64,000 nucleotides of DNA from Nilaparvata lugens (GCF_014356525.2 NC_052504.1:101872514-101936513), one strand, 5' to 3'; shown: positions 23,499-34,009, counted from the stretch's first letter. Notes: generated by a model not told the origin, from the letters alone. Program-made: numbers and translations.

Positions 23499-24640
23499 AT
23501 GCCTCCTAAAGGCAAACGAAACAGCCTTCTCACTTTGAGAAGTGGCATCATTAAAAATCTATCTTGGCTTTATACTGAATATTTCAATTTTAAAATCAAT
23601 GATGAAAATGATTTTCAAAAACTACTAGCAGTCAAAACTAAATTGCTCAACTTTGAGCAGCATTATGAAAAGATAAGCCTGGAATTTGATTCAGATGACA
23701 TTGATGACAATGAACATCAAATTGTCACAGAAAAATTTTTAATGTTAATGCTAATGTAAATACAATTTTGAAAATTATTATTCACAGCAGCAAGTTGCTA
23801 CATTTCAAGCACCAGCAATGGAACATCAGTCACCAAACTCCTCTCCAGTTCCCAAATCACCGGGGTCTGTAGATCATAATAGTGTAATCAACACAAATCA
23901 ATCGCCATCTGCTTCAGTGACTGCTAATAATGTCAATTCTCTGCTTTGCAACCCACTATGCCTATTTATCAAGGTCTACAATTACCAATGGTACCGTTAC
24001 CAGAATTTTCAGGTTCCTTTGATTCATGGCTTGAATTCCGTGATACCTTTTCCAATATGGTTATTGAAAACCAAACTTTGGCTCCAGCTACAAAGCTGTA
24101 TTATTTGTGCAAAGCTCTCAGTGGTGAAGCCCTTGCACACATTCAGAATATTCCTCCAGGGAATAGAAACTTTGAGCTTGCATGGAATCTGCTTACACAG
24201 AGGTACAATAACCCCAGATTAATTGCAAGTACCCACATTAAAGGTATTGAATCACCCCCAGCACTCAAGAAAAATTGTTCCAAATCTCTTAGAGCTTTCA
24301 TTGATCACTGTAAATGTCACATTAATGCTTTAGAAGCGCTCAAATTGGATGTTCAAATTAAAGATTTACTTTACATGCAAAAAATCACTTCTCAACTTGA
24401 CTCTAATATCTTGCGCGAATGGGAAAAAGCATTGAAATAAATGAAATCCCTACTATGGATAAACTGTGGGAATTTCTTGAAAATCAATGTAAGGTAATGG
24501 ATGCTATTTCATCTCATAGCCCCTCAAATCCACCAACTAATCAAAAGTTTTTACTCAAGCTACTTCAAATGCACCCAATGTTAGGCAAAATACTCGTCCT
24601 TTTGCTCAAAATAATACTCTGAATAATTTTCAGCCATCAG
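23499..24640 (+). pseudogene. BEL gag (DUF1759-type), frameshifted
   Basis: Starts at ATG 23499 with MPPKGKRNSLLTLRSGIIKN. After breaks near 23757-23946 the frame at 23946-24440 reads LPMVPLPEFSGSFDSWLEFR and DTFSNMVIENQTL, then KLYYLCKALSGEALAHIQNI, the signature of the BEL/Pao Gag capsid domain. Another shift near 24430 joins the segment 24419-24622. At least three frame changes are required to read through. The protein forms the intracellular particle in active relatives. Confidence 0.85.
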
Positions 24641-25600
24641 TATCCTGTCAATTTTGCAATGATCGATCTCATGGGATTTTCAAATGTGTCAATTTTTCAA
24701 AGATTCCCATCAATCAACATTATGATGCAATCAAAAGGAAAGGGTTGTGTTTCAATTGCCTTAATCCTTACACTGACAATCACAACTGCTCTTCAAAGAG
24801 ATGCCAAAAATGTGATAAGCGACATCACACTGTTCTACATGATTCCTTTACTAGCAATTCAGGAGGTAAGAATGTTGTTTCTAATGTGATTCAGTCTCAG
24901 AATGAGTGCACCGTTTCTAGTGCCCATTCATCCTCAGCGTCAAATTCAGTTAGTTCACAATCTGATAATTCAGAAACAACAGTTGTTTCACATGCTGCTT
25001 CATCCATCATTTCTGATAATAAGTCATCAGTTCAAGTATTACCTACCGCAGAGGTTCTGGTTGTTAGTACAAATGGTGAATTAATTGCATGTATGCTTTA
25101 ATGGACACAGGAAGTGATTGTTCACTCATCACTCAAGAGTTGGCTGATAGATTAGCTCTTCCTTCTCGTCATGTAACTAATCTGATTAATGGAGTGTCCA
25201 GTATGCAAGCCAAATCTACAGTTGTTCACTCAGTATTAATAAAATCATCTGATCATACTTGGTCAACGCAACAAGAATGTATTGTTGTTGAGAAATTTGC
25301 CTCATGTATTCCTCGTGTCACAATTGATCTTAACTATTACAAGATTCCAAGCAATATTCGACTTGCAGATCCAAATTTTCATAAATCTAAGAAAATTGAT
25401 ATCCTATTGGGTATTGACGTTTATGCCGCAATCATGACTGGCAATCAAATTATTGTGTCACCTGATGTTCCAATCCTACAAAATACAAAACTTGGCTGGA
25501 TTGTTTTTGGCTCTTGTCAATTACCTAAATCAGTGTCACTCAAAAAACATCTAATCAATTTGTTACCAATTTTGTCTCCACAGCTGAAGTCTCCAATCAG
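24641..25600 (+). pseudogene. BEL zinc knuckles and aspartic protease
   Basis: From 24650 one frame reads CQFCNDRSHGIFKC, then KGLCFNCLNPYTDNHNC and CQKCDKRHHTVLH, a run of CCHC-type knuckles at the Gag/protease junction. A Ser-rich spacer follows. The protease starts near 25089 with ALMDTGSDCSLITQELADRL, containing the catalytic D-T-G, and continues through IDILLGIDVYAAIMTG (the conserved I-L-L-G-x-D) and LGWIVFGSC. One frame change lies near 25095. Spacing and order match BEL/Pao. Confidence 0.85.
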
Positions 25601-26500
25601 TTGGAAACCTTCTGGAAGCTGGAAGAAGTCTCTTCAGTTATTCCTGTCTCTCCTGAGTGTGCTAGGGTTGAAGCACACTACAAAGAAAATACCATCAGGC
25701 ATGAAGATGGTCGTTTCCAAGTGTCCTTACCTCGCAAGGATTCATTTGCCACCCTTGGTCATTCAAGGACTCAAGCTATGAAACGTTTCCATTCATTGGA
25801 AAAAAGATTTCTTAAAGAACCTGAGCTCAAACCTCAATATGTTGGATCTATGCAGGAATATGAAGATTTAGGTCACATGCACCCTGTACCGCCACCAGCC
25901 CCTGAGGAACAAGTCTATTATATTCCACATCACACTGTCTTCAAGCCCGACTCCACTACAACCAAAACAAGAGTTGTGTTTGATGCTAGCGCCAAAACAT
26001 AAACCGGAATTTCTCTCAATGATGTTATCTTCAAGGGTCCTGTTGTTCAGTCAGACCTTTTTGACATTGTCCTACGATTTCGTATGCGACCATTTGCTTT
26101 CATCGCAGACATAACTAAAATGTACCGCCAAATTCTTTTAGATCCTTCTGATCGTAATTTGCATCGTATTTTTTGGAGAGATGATACTTCAAAACCTCTT
26201 CAAGAATACCAATTGGCCACAATTACTTATGGGACAGCTTGTGCATCTTATCTCAGCACTAGAACCTTTAATTTACTTGCTGAACTTGAATCAACACCTG
26301 ATTCTCCATTGTATCATTCAATTCATCAAAATTTTATGTTGATGACCTAATCTCTGGTGCATCTACATTGGAACAAGCCATGGAATTGTCACATCAATTG
26401 CTCACCACTTTGAATAAAGGATGTTTTGAATTAAGGAAGTGGATGTCCAATTCCCCTGAGTTACTGAATTCACTACCATCCAATTTGCTAGAAACTTCCA
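25601..26500 (+). pseudogene. BEL reverse transcriptase, broken at the YVDD box
   Basis: Segment 25601-26002 enters the domain with FWKLEEV, then VYYIPHHTVFKPDSTTTKTR and VVFDASAKT, followed by a stop (26000-26002) where BEL enzymes continue S-G-x-S-L-N-D. Segment 26084-26350 has FIADITKMYRQILLDPSDRN (first catalytic Asp) and YQLATITYGTACASYLSTR. The catalytic YVDD is encoded at about 26333-26346 but is split by a one-base shift exactly there; the following segment resumes with LISGASTLEQAM. So three or more lesions inactivate it, including one at the active site, unless some are sequence errors. Confidence 0.87.
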
Positions 26501-28098
26501 TTGTTAAACCAATTTCAGATCCTGATAATGGAATAACCAAAGCTCTAGGTTTACTGTGGAATTCCAATTCTGATAGTCTATCCATCTGTTCTAACATTGA
26601 TAAAATTTCTGAAAAGACTTCATTCACAAAGCGTGAGTTTCTGTCAGTTATTGCTTCAACTTTTGATCCACTTGGAATCATTAGTCCCATCATAATCCTT
26701 CCAAAAATCTTATTTCAAAATTTATGGCTTGCAAAAATTGATTGGGATGATAGTCTGCCCAATGACATGCTACTGAAGTGGTTGCAGATCATACAAGAAC
26801 TATCCAAAATTTCAAGCATTTCAATACCACGTTGTGTAGTATCAAAAGATCAATGTTCCATAGTTGAACTTCATGGTTTTTCTGATTCTAGCGCTACTGC
26901 TTATGGAGCTTGTGTGTATGTACGCACCATCCAAAATAATGTTGTTCAAACTCATCTTCTTTGTGGAAAATCACGTGTTGCACCTCTCAAGCCTGTCTCC
27001 ATTCCAAATTTGGAACTTTGTGGTGCCTTAGTATTATCACGACTCATTAACAAAGTTGTAAGTGCTTTGAATTCTCTTGATTTGACTATTTCAGGTGTTT
27101 TTCTCTGGTCAGATTCTCAAATTGTCTGCAAGTGGTTGCAGTCTCCTCCTGACAGAAAGTCAATTTTTGTTTCATTGAGAGTAGGTGAAATCCAAGAATC
27201 TACCTCACAGTATGTCTGGAACTATGTGAAATCATCTCACAATCCAGCTGATTTAATTTCTCGTGGCATGATTCCTAGTGAATTAGCAAACAACAAACTC
27301 TGGTGGCATGGTCCCCCATGGTTGGCTGATCCAACTGATAGTTGGAGGTCATTCTCTTCTCATGTAGCTATTCTAGCTCCCAATACAGTTCTTGTAAATA
27401 CTGCAGTTGTTTCACCTTTATCCATTATTTCTGAACGTGTTTCCAATAGTTTTAAAATTATTCGTGTCACTGCTTATGTTCTGCGTTTTTTACATAACAT
27501 TCATCAGAAAGTTGCTGATCGCCGTACTGACGCCCTTTCAGTTGATGAAATTGAAGATGCTGAAATTCATCTATTGAAGGCCATTCAAGCTGAAGCATTC
27601 CACAAGGAGTTGGAAATTTTACGTGCAAATGATGAGTTGAATGCCTCCAGTAAGTTTCATTCTTTGTCTTTGTTCATTCACTCTGATGGCCTCATAAGAG
27701 TAGGAGGACGTTTAGCTAATGCTAATATTGATTTTGATTTCAAGCATCAGATATTGCTTCCTGCCAATCACAAATTCACCAAGGCACTGATTTTTTATCA
27801 TCATAACAAATTGTGTCATGCTGGTGTGCAAGCAACCATGGCTGCAATCAGACAACGGTTCTGGATACCATCAACAAGGCGTACTGTTAAGAATGTTCTG
27901 CGAAAGTGTATCAAGTGTTTTCGTTTCACTCATACTCAAGCTGCACAATTGATGGGTCAATTGCCCTCTGTGCATGTAAATATTGATTTTCCATTCATGA
28001 ATGTTGGTCTAGACTATGCTGGACCTTTTAGTCTCCGTATTGGTGGTCCAAAGTCATGGACATTGGTAAAGCCTATTTTGCATTTTTCATTTGCATGA
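26368..28098 (+). pseudogene. BEL RNase H and integrase N-terminal half
   Basis: A 576-codon uninterrupted stretch. It continues the reverse transcriptase (GCFELRKWMSNSPELL), shows the RNase H with GFSDSSATAYGACVYVR and PNLELCGALVLSRLI, then FLWSDSQIVCKWLQS (catalytic Asp) and SSHNPADLISRGM. The integrase zinc-binding part is HNKLCHAGVQATMAAIRQRF with CIKCFRF, and the core begins MNVGLDYAGPFSLRIGG (first catalytic Asp). The frame ends at 28098 through a shift near 28065-28075; the next segment overlaps from 28056. The long open frame suggests fairly recent activity. Confidence 0.88.
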
Positions 28099-28916
28099 TA
28101 ACTCGTGCTGTACATATAGAAATAGTATCAGAGCTGTCCACTTCAGTCTTTCTGGCTGCTCTCACCCGTTTCATCTCAAGACGAGGTATTCCAAGGAATA
28201 TATATTCAGACAATGCTACCACTTTTGTGGGTGCAAATAATGATCTCAAAGAGTTAGGTGACTTCCTCAACTTGCCTAGCAATCAACAAATGCTTCAAAA
28301 TTCAGCTGCATCTTTGCACATTCAATGGAATTTCATTCCCCCAAGAGCTCCTCATCATGGTGGTCTGTGGGAGAGAGGAATAAGAAATTTCAAGAGTATA
28401 TATAAAATTATTGCTTTCAAACATATTTGGAATTTTGAAGAAATGTGTACTCTTTCTGCACAAGTTGAAGCTATTTTGAATTCTTCACCTATTGTTCCAT
28501 TGTCTGAGGACCCTCTTGATCTTCAATTTTTGTCACCTGGGCATTTTCTCATTGCGCGCCCACTCAATGCTTTGCCTTCTCATAAGCAGAAATTCAAACA
28601 TGTGAATTTTCTTGCACGTTGGAATAGACTTGCTGAAGTCACAAAGGAATTTTGGCAACAATGGTCTGAAGAATATTTAGTTACTCTTCAGAAAAGACAT
28701 AAATGGTCTTCTTCATCACCCAATCTTCAAGTTGGCACTCTTGTGCTATTGAAGGATCCTGGGACACCACCAACACTCTGGAAGCTTGAACGTATTACAG
28801 AGGTTTTCCCTGGCTCCGATGACAAGGTTAGAGTCATCCAGGTTCTAACTGATTCTGGTGTTTTCAAACGTTCTATTGCTAGTGTTGCACCTTTGCCATT
28901 AGATGATAGCGAATGA
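28056..28916 (+). pseudogene. BEL integrase core end and DUF5641-type tail
   Basis: Continues the integrase in a new frame: FAFFICMITRAVHIEIV, then NIYSDNATTFVGANNDLKEL (second catalytic Asp) and PRAPHHGGLWERGIRNFK (catalytic Glu), completing a D-D-E triad. The tail has LSPGHFLIARPLNALPS, FLARWNRLAEVTKEFWQQW, LVTLQKRHKW and GTLVLLKDPGTPPTLWKLER, typical of the C-terminal segment of BEL/Pao polyproteins. It ends naturally at 28916, 70 bases before the right LTR. No env follows. Only the upstream shift prevents this 286-codon piece being read with the preceding one. Confidence 0.88.
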
Positions 28917-28973
28917 TGCAAATCTCTTTAACATATTTTTTCTTTCTTCTTTGTTTTACAATTCTTCTAATTG

Positions 28974-28986
28974 CAAAACGGGGCCC
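28974..28986 (+). promoter_or_regulatory. Candidate polypurine tract of BEL element
   Basis: CAAAACGGGGCCC directly precedes the right LTR. The purine-rich run AAAACGGGG is in the expected place, although it ends in pyrimidines. Confidence 0.5.
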
Positions 28987-30519
28987 AGTCTATGTTAAAA
29001 CTCAATTTGCATCATCCTTGATTTTTGAACTTAGCGCGTTGCCAGTATAGCCAACGTTTGGCAGATTTAGTCTGCATTGTTTTCAATATTTGTATCTTTG
29101 TAATAATTTCAATTTGTTGTCTAGTATTATTTGATTAATTTCAAATTTGTCCTTTTTCACTTGCTTTTGAATAATATTTGTGTTTTGTATCTTTATTCTT
29201 GCATTTCTCACTTGCGGAAATCGTTGTAGGTAGGTTTTGCTCCACTCGGCTTGCCGTGGCGCTGGTGTGCTGCTTCTTTGTTTCAACTCGATTCCAAAAT
29301 GTAAAAATTGGCCAACTCTTGTTTTCAATTTTCGAATTTGAATTTATTCCAGCTGAATATTCAATACTTTCATGTTTCATTGGCATATTTGCGATAAATA
29401 TTGGCCTAATTCAATCAAACAACTTGTATGTCTTCACGGATTGTGTTTGAATCTCAAACTTCTGGTAGGTGTAACCTCACTTTCCATTTGAACACGCTTT
29501 TCTGAACTCAATTTTTAGAATTTAGTTTAAAGCTCTTTCCAATTTTACATTGTTCATCTATTTCAATCTTTTTTAAAAAATGTCAATTTAGCATTTTGAT
29601 TCCATTGAATTCTCAGTGATCTACTTGTCAAGTTGCTATTCCGATTTTGTCTTTGTTCGGACATTACGTTTCAAGAGCATTCAATTATTTGCATTTCTGC
29701 AAAAATCCAAGATCATCAAGATTGCTTGATGTTTCTACAAATCTTTATTTCATATTCTTGTTTTCAAACTCTTTGTACTCTGAACTCTGTGTAGTTCAGA
29801 GCGCTGTTGCTACAGTCAACATATTTTTTACTGTAGGGTATTTTCTTTTCCTCTGTCCACAGTTTGGATTTTGGGAAACTCAATCAATCTCTCTACATCT
29901 CTCGAATCAATCTGCTACCGAATCTGTTCTACAATTCTACCTACGATCGAATCTACCGATAAAGGTCTGCAGTCTCTATTGACAGTCGAAATTGCATCCA
30001 CTTTGGGGTTCCATATACCCTCCCACTCACTTGGTCGACTGTGCAATTTAGCATTCCACTTTGGGGTTACGTATACCCTCCCACTCTCTGGCCGGTATGG
30101 TGATGATGATTTCCATTGCCGGAGCATTTCTTACAAATGCCTACAATCTTCGACAGCTTTCGACATCCTCAAGATACTCAGGTTGAGTAATTGTATATTC
30201 ATCATAAATTTGTAATATCATCCATTCTTATTCATTCATCTGTCTATTTTCATTCATTCATTATCATTCTTACTGCTATTGTTCATTTACTTATATAGAT
30301 TTATCTTACTTATGAGCTGTGCCTACAAAGGCAATCAAAGAGTTTGTCATTTCAGGACATTGAATAATATTCAAAATTTTGAATACAAAATCATTTTATT
30401 TTTTTGAATCTTGTTTCTTTACAATTTGTTTCTTTACAATTGGCATCACATTCAACTTATGTATTTTGAAACTTACATCACAATTAATTCAACAATAAAA
30501 ATAACAATTATTCACTACT
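28987..30519 (+). repeat. Right LTR of BEL/Pao element
   Basis: Begins AGTCTATGTTAAAACTC and ends TTCACTACT, a near match to 18922-20433. Downstream the junction to LINE sequence falls within TACTT, a five-base overlap shared by the LTR end and the LINE. Confidence 0.92.
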
Positions 30520-30650
30520 TGATTTTGCAATTATTCGCATTACCTATTGTTTTGGTAGGACGTGTTGTATCAGGACTCAGCCTACCTGGTCCTCTATTAA
30601 TTTTGCTACCAGAAAAGTTATTTTGATAGATATCAGGCGCATATTTATCA
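30516..30650 (-). mobile_element. LINE fragment, duplicate of 23072-23207
   Basis: Matches 23072-23207 with only a few differences (for example GGACGTGTTGTATCAGG against GGATGAGTTGTATTCAGG). It begins at the right BEL LTR and stops at TTTATCA, after which P-like transposase sequence starts. It corresponds to the 5'-most part of the LINE at 20434-23207. Confidence 0.85.
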
Positions 30651-30840
30651 GTCCTGGTTAGTTCATTTTAATCTTAGAAAGTTTTATGCTCTCCTAGATA
30701 ACGAACAAAGTGTTAATGCTGAAACAATATCACTTTCATTCTATTTCAGTCTTTTATTGTTCAGTAGCCTTGCGATTTGACCTTTGGTGAATACTTTTTC
30801 AACACTTTTCTGGATAATAAACAACTCCAAACTGCACAGC
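30651..30840 (-). pseudogene. P-element-like transposase, N-terminal-side part (dead)
   Basis: On the minus strand this reads KVFTKGQIARLLNNKRLK, a stop, NESDIVSALTLCSLSRRA, a stop, then NFLRLK and PGL. P-family proteins have F-T-K-G-Q, then E-D-I..A..L-R-S-L-S-P-K-A-Y..L-R...P-L-P-G-L-S-T-L at this point, upstream of the catalytic region. The match runs exactly to the LINE fragment at 30650 and the frame resumes at 18921. A splice-acceptor-like TGCAG precedes the first matching codons (plus coordinate about 30840). The THAP domain expected further upstream on the same strand was not found. Confidence 0.75.
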
Positions 30841-31200
30841 TAGCAGGCATTGCAGGAAAATAACTTATGAAGAGGTCAAGAATAAACTAACTATTTACAT
30901 AAACTAATTATTCACAATAAAGTGAAGTTTGATTTGTATTACAGTCATAATGATGCACACAGAAAGACTACAAACTATCTATAACAAAATAATAATCAAC
31001 TGATAACGCACTGCAAACATTGCCTAACACTGCATTGTTTAACACACTACTCTACTCGACTGTTGATAATTATAATAATATATACACCGATAATAAAAAA
31101 AATAAACCAATAAACTGATCCCGATAAATTCGAAGCATTGCATTCATATAATTTTATGCATTGAAGACATGCTGGAATCGAGCACATGTTCTACAATTTA
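30841..31200. other. AT-rich DNA, nothing recognised
   Basis: If the P-like element has an intron or further 5' exons they would be here on the minus strand, but no motif was seen. Confidence 0.4.
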
Positions 31201-31606
31201 TTTTTCCTACAGTTACGTTGAAAAGTGGCCATTGCTGCACTGATTACAGAACACAAAGAATCACTTTTCCGCTCTAGTGCGGGAAAAATTTTTCCTGCAC
31301 TCCAGATTTGCAACATGGCAATGCAAAATACTTAGTAGGTTATATGGAGCAACAGTGCAGCAAAATCGAAATGAAGTTGGTAACAGTGACTGCTGTGGCT
31401 GCTATAGTGAGCAGAGGTGCAACGAAGCACACCGCGCAAATTATTACTATTATATATTATAACCAAGGACAACATTTTTATTCAATATGACAATAAATTA
31501 AGGTTTTTATCAATAATAAAATTACACAGAAAAACATTAGATGCATTTCAGGCAATTTTACCCATAATTACCCACTTTTCATATTCAATGGTAACTGTAG
31601 GAAAAA
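31201..31606. mobile_element. MITE with 16-bp perfect terminal inverted repeats
   Basis: Ends TTTTTCCTACAGTTAC (31201-31216) and GTAACTGTAGGAAAAA (31591-31606) are exact reverse complements, and a second paired block GAAAAGTGG/CCACTTTTC lies just inside each. No target duplication is obvious and no transposase is encoded. The superfamily is unknown. Confidence 0.7.
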
Positions 31607-31621
31607 CTTAATGTGAAATAC

Positions 31622-31723
31622 GTGCGCAAAGTTCCTCTGCTGCACTCAAGAAACCATTCCGCCCTCGCCTATGGCTCGGGTGTAAACGTTTCTTTCGGTG
31701 CAGCAAACTGTCACTTTGCGCAC
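31622..31723. repeat. About 100-bp fold-back sequence
   Basis: GTGCGCAAAGT (31622-31632) and ACTTTGCGCAC (31713-31723) form a perfect 11-bp inverted repeat, with GCTGCACT/GGTGCAGC partly paired inside. It abuts the preceding MITE and may be part of the same compound repeat. Confidence 0.6.
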
Positions 31724-32113
31724 TAGTTGCACAAATAACTATTGTACTACAGCCTACGTCACAGCTGCAGTTCCCCCACTCCAATTGCATTTCAACTCCA
31801 ATTCATTAGATGAGTGACCAACCCAGTGAACTCTATACTAACTGGAACAGGCTGTCCAATGCTAAGCTACAGCCAAAAGTTTGTAAGGTGGCGTGAGTGA
31901 GACAGGCCTACCGTGTGGGATTCCCTTCTCTCTCATACTCATACATTTAAGCAGGTTGTTGCAACTCTTGAGTACGATTTTTCATTTTTAAAGTTAAAAA
32001 ATGGATTTGAATGAGTATTAGGGCTATCAGTATTAGATCACAACCTTTTCTTTTAAATATTGTGATGTATTTGTCGTAAAATGCATAGAATTGAATAAAA
32101 ATACGACCGAGAA
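31724..32113. other. Spacer, nothing recognised
   Basis: No coding or structural signal beyond a GAGTGAGACAGGCC-containing unique stretch. Confidence 0.4.
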
Positions 32114-32184
32114 ATGGTGATGTATTGTGTTGCATTAGGATGCAAGAATGGGCATGTTAAAGGAAATGAAATACCATTTCACAT
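32114..32184 (+). pseudogene. THAP zinc-finger first exon (isolated)
   Basis: From ATG 32114 the frame reads MVMYCVALGCKNGHVKGNEI then PFH, matching the start of a THAP domain (initial Met, C-x4-C, then F-H before the family's F-P). The frame meets a stop right after, but a good splice donor (CAT|GTAGGT) at 32184/32185 would end an exon before it. No second exon carrying the remaining Cys-His and AVPTIF-type residues was found downstream. THAP domains head P-element and THAP9 transposases and various DNA-binding host proteins. It lies 1.3 kb from the P-like remnant but on the opposite strand, so it is either an inverted piece of that element, part of another copy, or an exon of an unrelated gene. 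Confidence 0.5.
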
Positions 32185-33126
32185 GTAGGTCAAACATTTT
32201 TAGTCTACTAATTAATTTTAAGAAACCTTTTTGTTTTACATTCATGTCCAATACTTTTTTCTATATTGATCAGTTTATTTGACCAAAAATAAAACAACAA
32301 ATTTGGTTATATTCCTAGTATACGGTGATAGTTTCTATGCTAATTGAAAATTTAGGCCTACTTTATAGAATCTGAAATAAAGAAACATAGTTGAAGAACA
32401 AATTAATCCTTATTCAAAAAAGAATAAATACAAATGATTAATAATTCTGTGTTATAATCATGAGATGACATAATTTATTTTAGGTTATGATGTCAAGTCT
32501 TGGCACCATAAAATAATTTTGAAGTAAATAACTAATCTTTAGTGGAATTGTGAAATTGAAAGAATAGATAGCCAAGTCAAGGTACCACTCAAATAAAATC
32601 GAATATTATTTTATGATAAAGAGAAGTCATATTATCTATAAAGCAATAAGAGAACCATGCAAAATTATAATTAAGCAATAATGAGAATTCTTTGGCAGAA
32701 ATAAAATTATAAAGCGGCTTGTTTTATTATTGGCAGATTATAAAAAAAGATTGCTTGTATAATTTGAGGTTAGAATCCTTTGTTTTGATTTAATACATCA
32801 ATCGATCTCAGATCAATCGACAATTTATTGAATCGATATCGAACAAATCAGCTGATTGCTCAATCAACTATTATGAATTAAATTATATTTTTACTCATAA
32901 AATTTGTATACTATATGTTAGGGAAGGTTTATGTAATGAGAAAACAATGATTATTATGTCATTCGAATATTTATTGAAATCTAAAAAAGTATGAAAAATG
33001 AGAGTATACAAAGCTCACATAAAAAATTAAATGTATATCACATTATAGCTTCATATATTGAGATTCATTTATTGGAATGTTCACAGGCTATTATCTAAGC
33101 TATTTATTTATAAACTTTTATTTATC
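32185..33126. other. AT-rich DNA, no further THAP exon seen
   Basis: Scanned on the plus strand for the second half of a THAP domain and on both strands for transposon proteins; none recognised. Confidence 0.4.
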
Positions 33127-33680
33127 GGTCAAAAGCCTCACCTCTCCCAAGAAGTTTTGCCTAAATGGCCGCCCTTCTTTGAGCAGTGGTGAGTTTTGGC
33201 CTCTCCACCCACAAACTCGTGACCTATGTGAGTTCCACTCCTGGCCTTTTTGTAGGTCCTTCCGCTGAGAGAGAGGACGCCAACTTGCCTCTAGTGCGCC
33301 CGGCCACCTTCGACTCAGCCTCTAGACCCACATTTGTGCCTAGATTTTCACCCACCTCTGGTCTCTTGGGTTTTCCTTTTTGCCCCTCCGAAATTCTTCA
33401 GGGTCAAAAGCCTAACCTCTCCCAAGAAGTTTTGCCTGAATGTCCGCCCCTCTTTGAACAGTGGTGAGTCTTAGCCTCTCCACCCACAAACTCGTGACCT
33501 ACGTAAGTTCCAATCCTGGCCTTTTTGTAGGTCCTTCCGCTGAGAGAGGGGACGCCAAACTGCCTCTAGGGCGCCCAGCGCCCGGCCACCCTCGACTCAG
33601 CCTTTTGACCCACAATTGTGCCTGGAGTTTCGCCCATGTCTGGTCTCTTGGGTTTTTCATCTTGCCCCTCCGAAACTGCC
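33127..33680 (+). repeat. Tandem duplication, 275-bp period
   Basis: Unit 1 (33127-33401) and unit 2 (33402-33680) both start GGTCAAAAGCCT and share CACCCACAAACTCGTGACCTA and CTTCCGCTGAGAGAG with about one in ten bases changed. The units are C- and T-rich against an AT-rich background. A 45-base tail (about 33695-33740, TTTTAGTCGCCTCCTACGACC) follows and resembles a motif I associate with the 3' parts of animal retroelements. The open frames here (33186-33467, 33461-33826) reflect the repeat, not genes. Confidence 0.8.
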
Positions 33681-34009
33681 CTGATGGGACAGATTCCGTG
33701 GTCCATTTTAGTCGCCTCCTACGACCAGCATGGATACTGTGGGTGAATTCTGGTTTTCAACACATTCTTGGGTATGATGATCGACTCAAAGCTCCCCCAA
33801 CCCACAGGAGACTGTCCTCCAAATAGTGGTAAGTTATTGTTCATTTGTAAAACGTTCATTTCTCAAGGATGATCTTGCAGATTCATTTTTGTAGTAGAGA
33901 TCGTCCATGCAAGAGTTATTCTCCTTAATCTATTTTTGAATTGGAAATTTCTCTTTCAAGCGCAACAGTTAATCAATTTTCATATTTTTGCAGGGTGAAT
34001 ACAATGGAT

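Larger units (their letters stand above)
18922..30519 (+). mobile_element. BEL/Pao LTR retrotransposon carrying a LINE
   Basis: Direct LTRs at 18922-20433 and 28987-30519 enclose a BEL-type gag-pol (23499-28916) and, between the left LTR and gag, a minus-strand LINE (20434-23207). The pol domain order protease, reverse transcriptase, RNase H, integrase with a C-terminal DUF5641-type segment is that of BEL/Pao. It lies inside the dead P-like transposase. Many frame breaks occur, yet conserved motifs remain recognisable, so decay is moderate or some breaks are sequencing errors. Confidence 0.88.

Noticed and set aside
33186..33826. Two Pro/Ser/Leu-rich frames of 93 and 121 codons
   Set aside because: They sit on the 275-bp tandem repeat and change frame relation between units; no family features.
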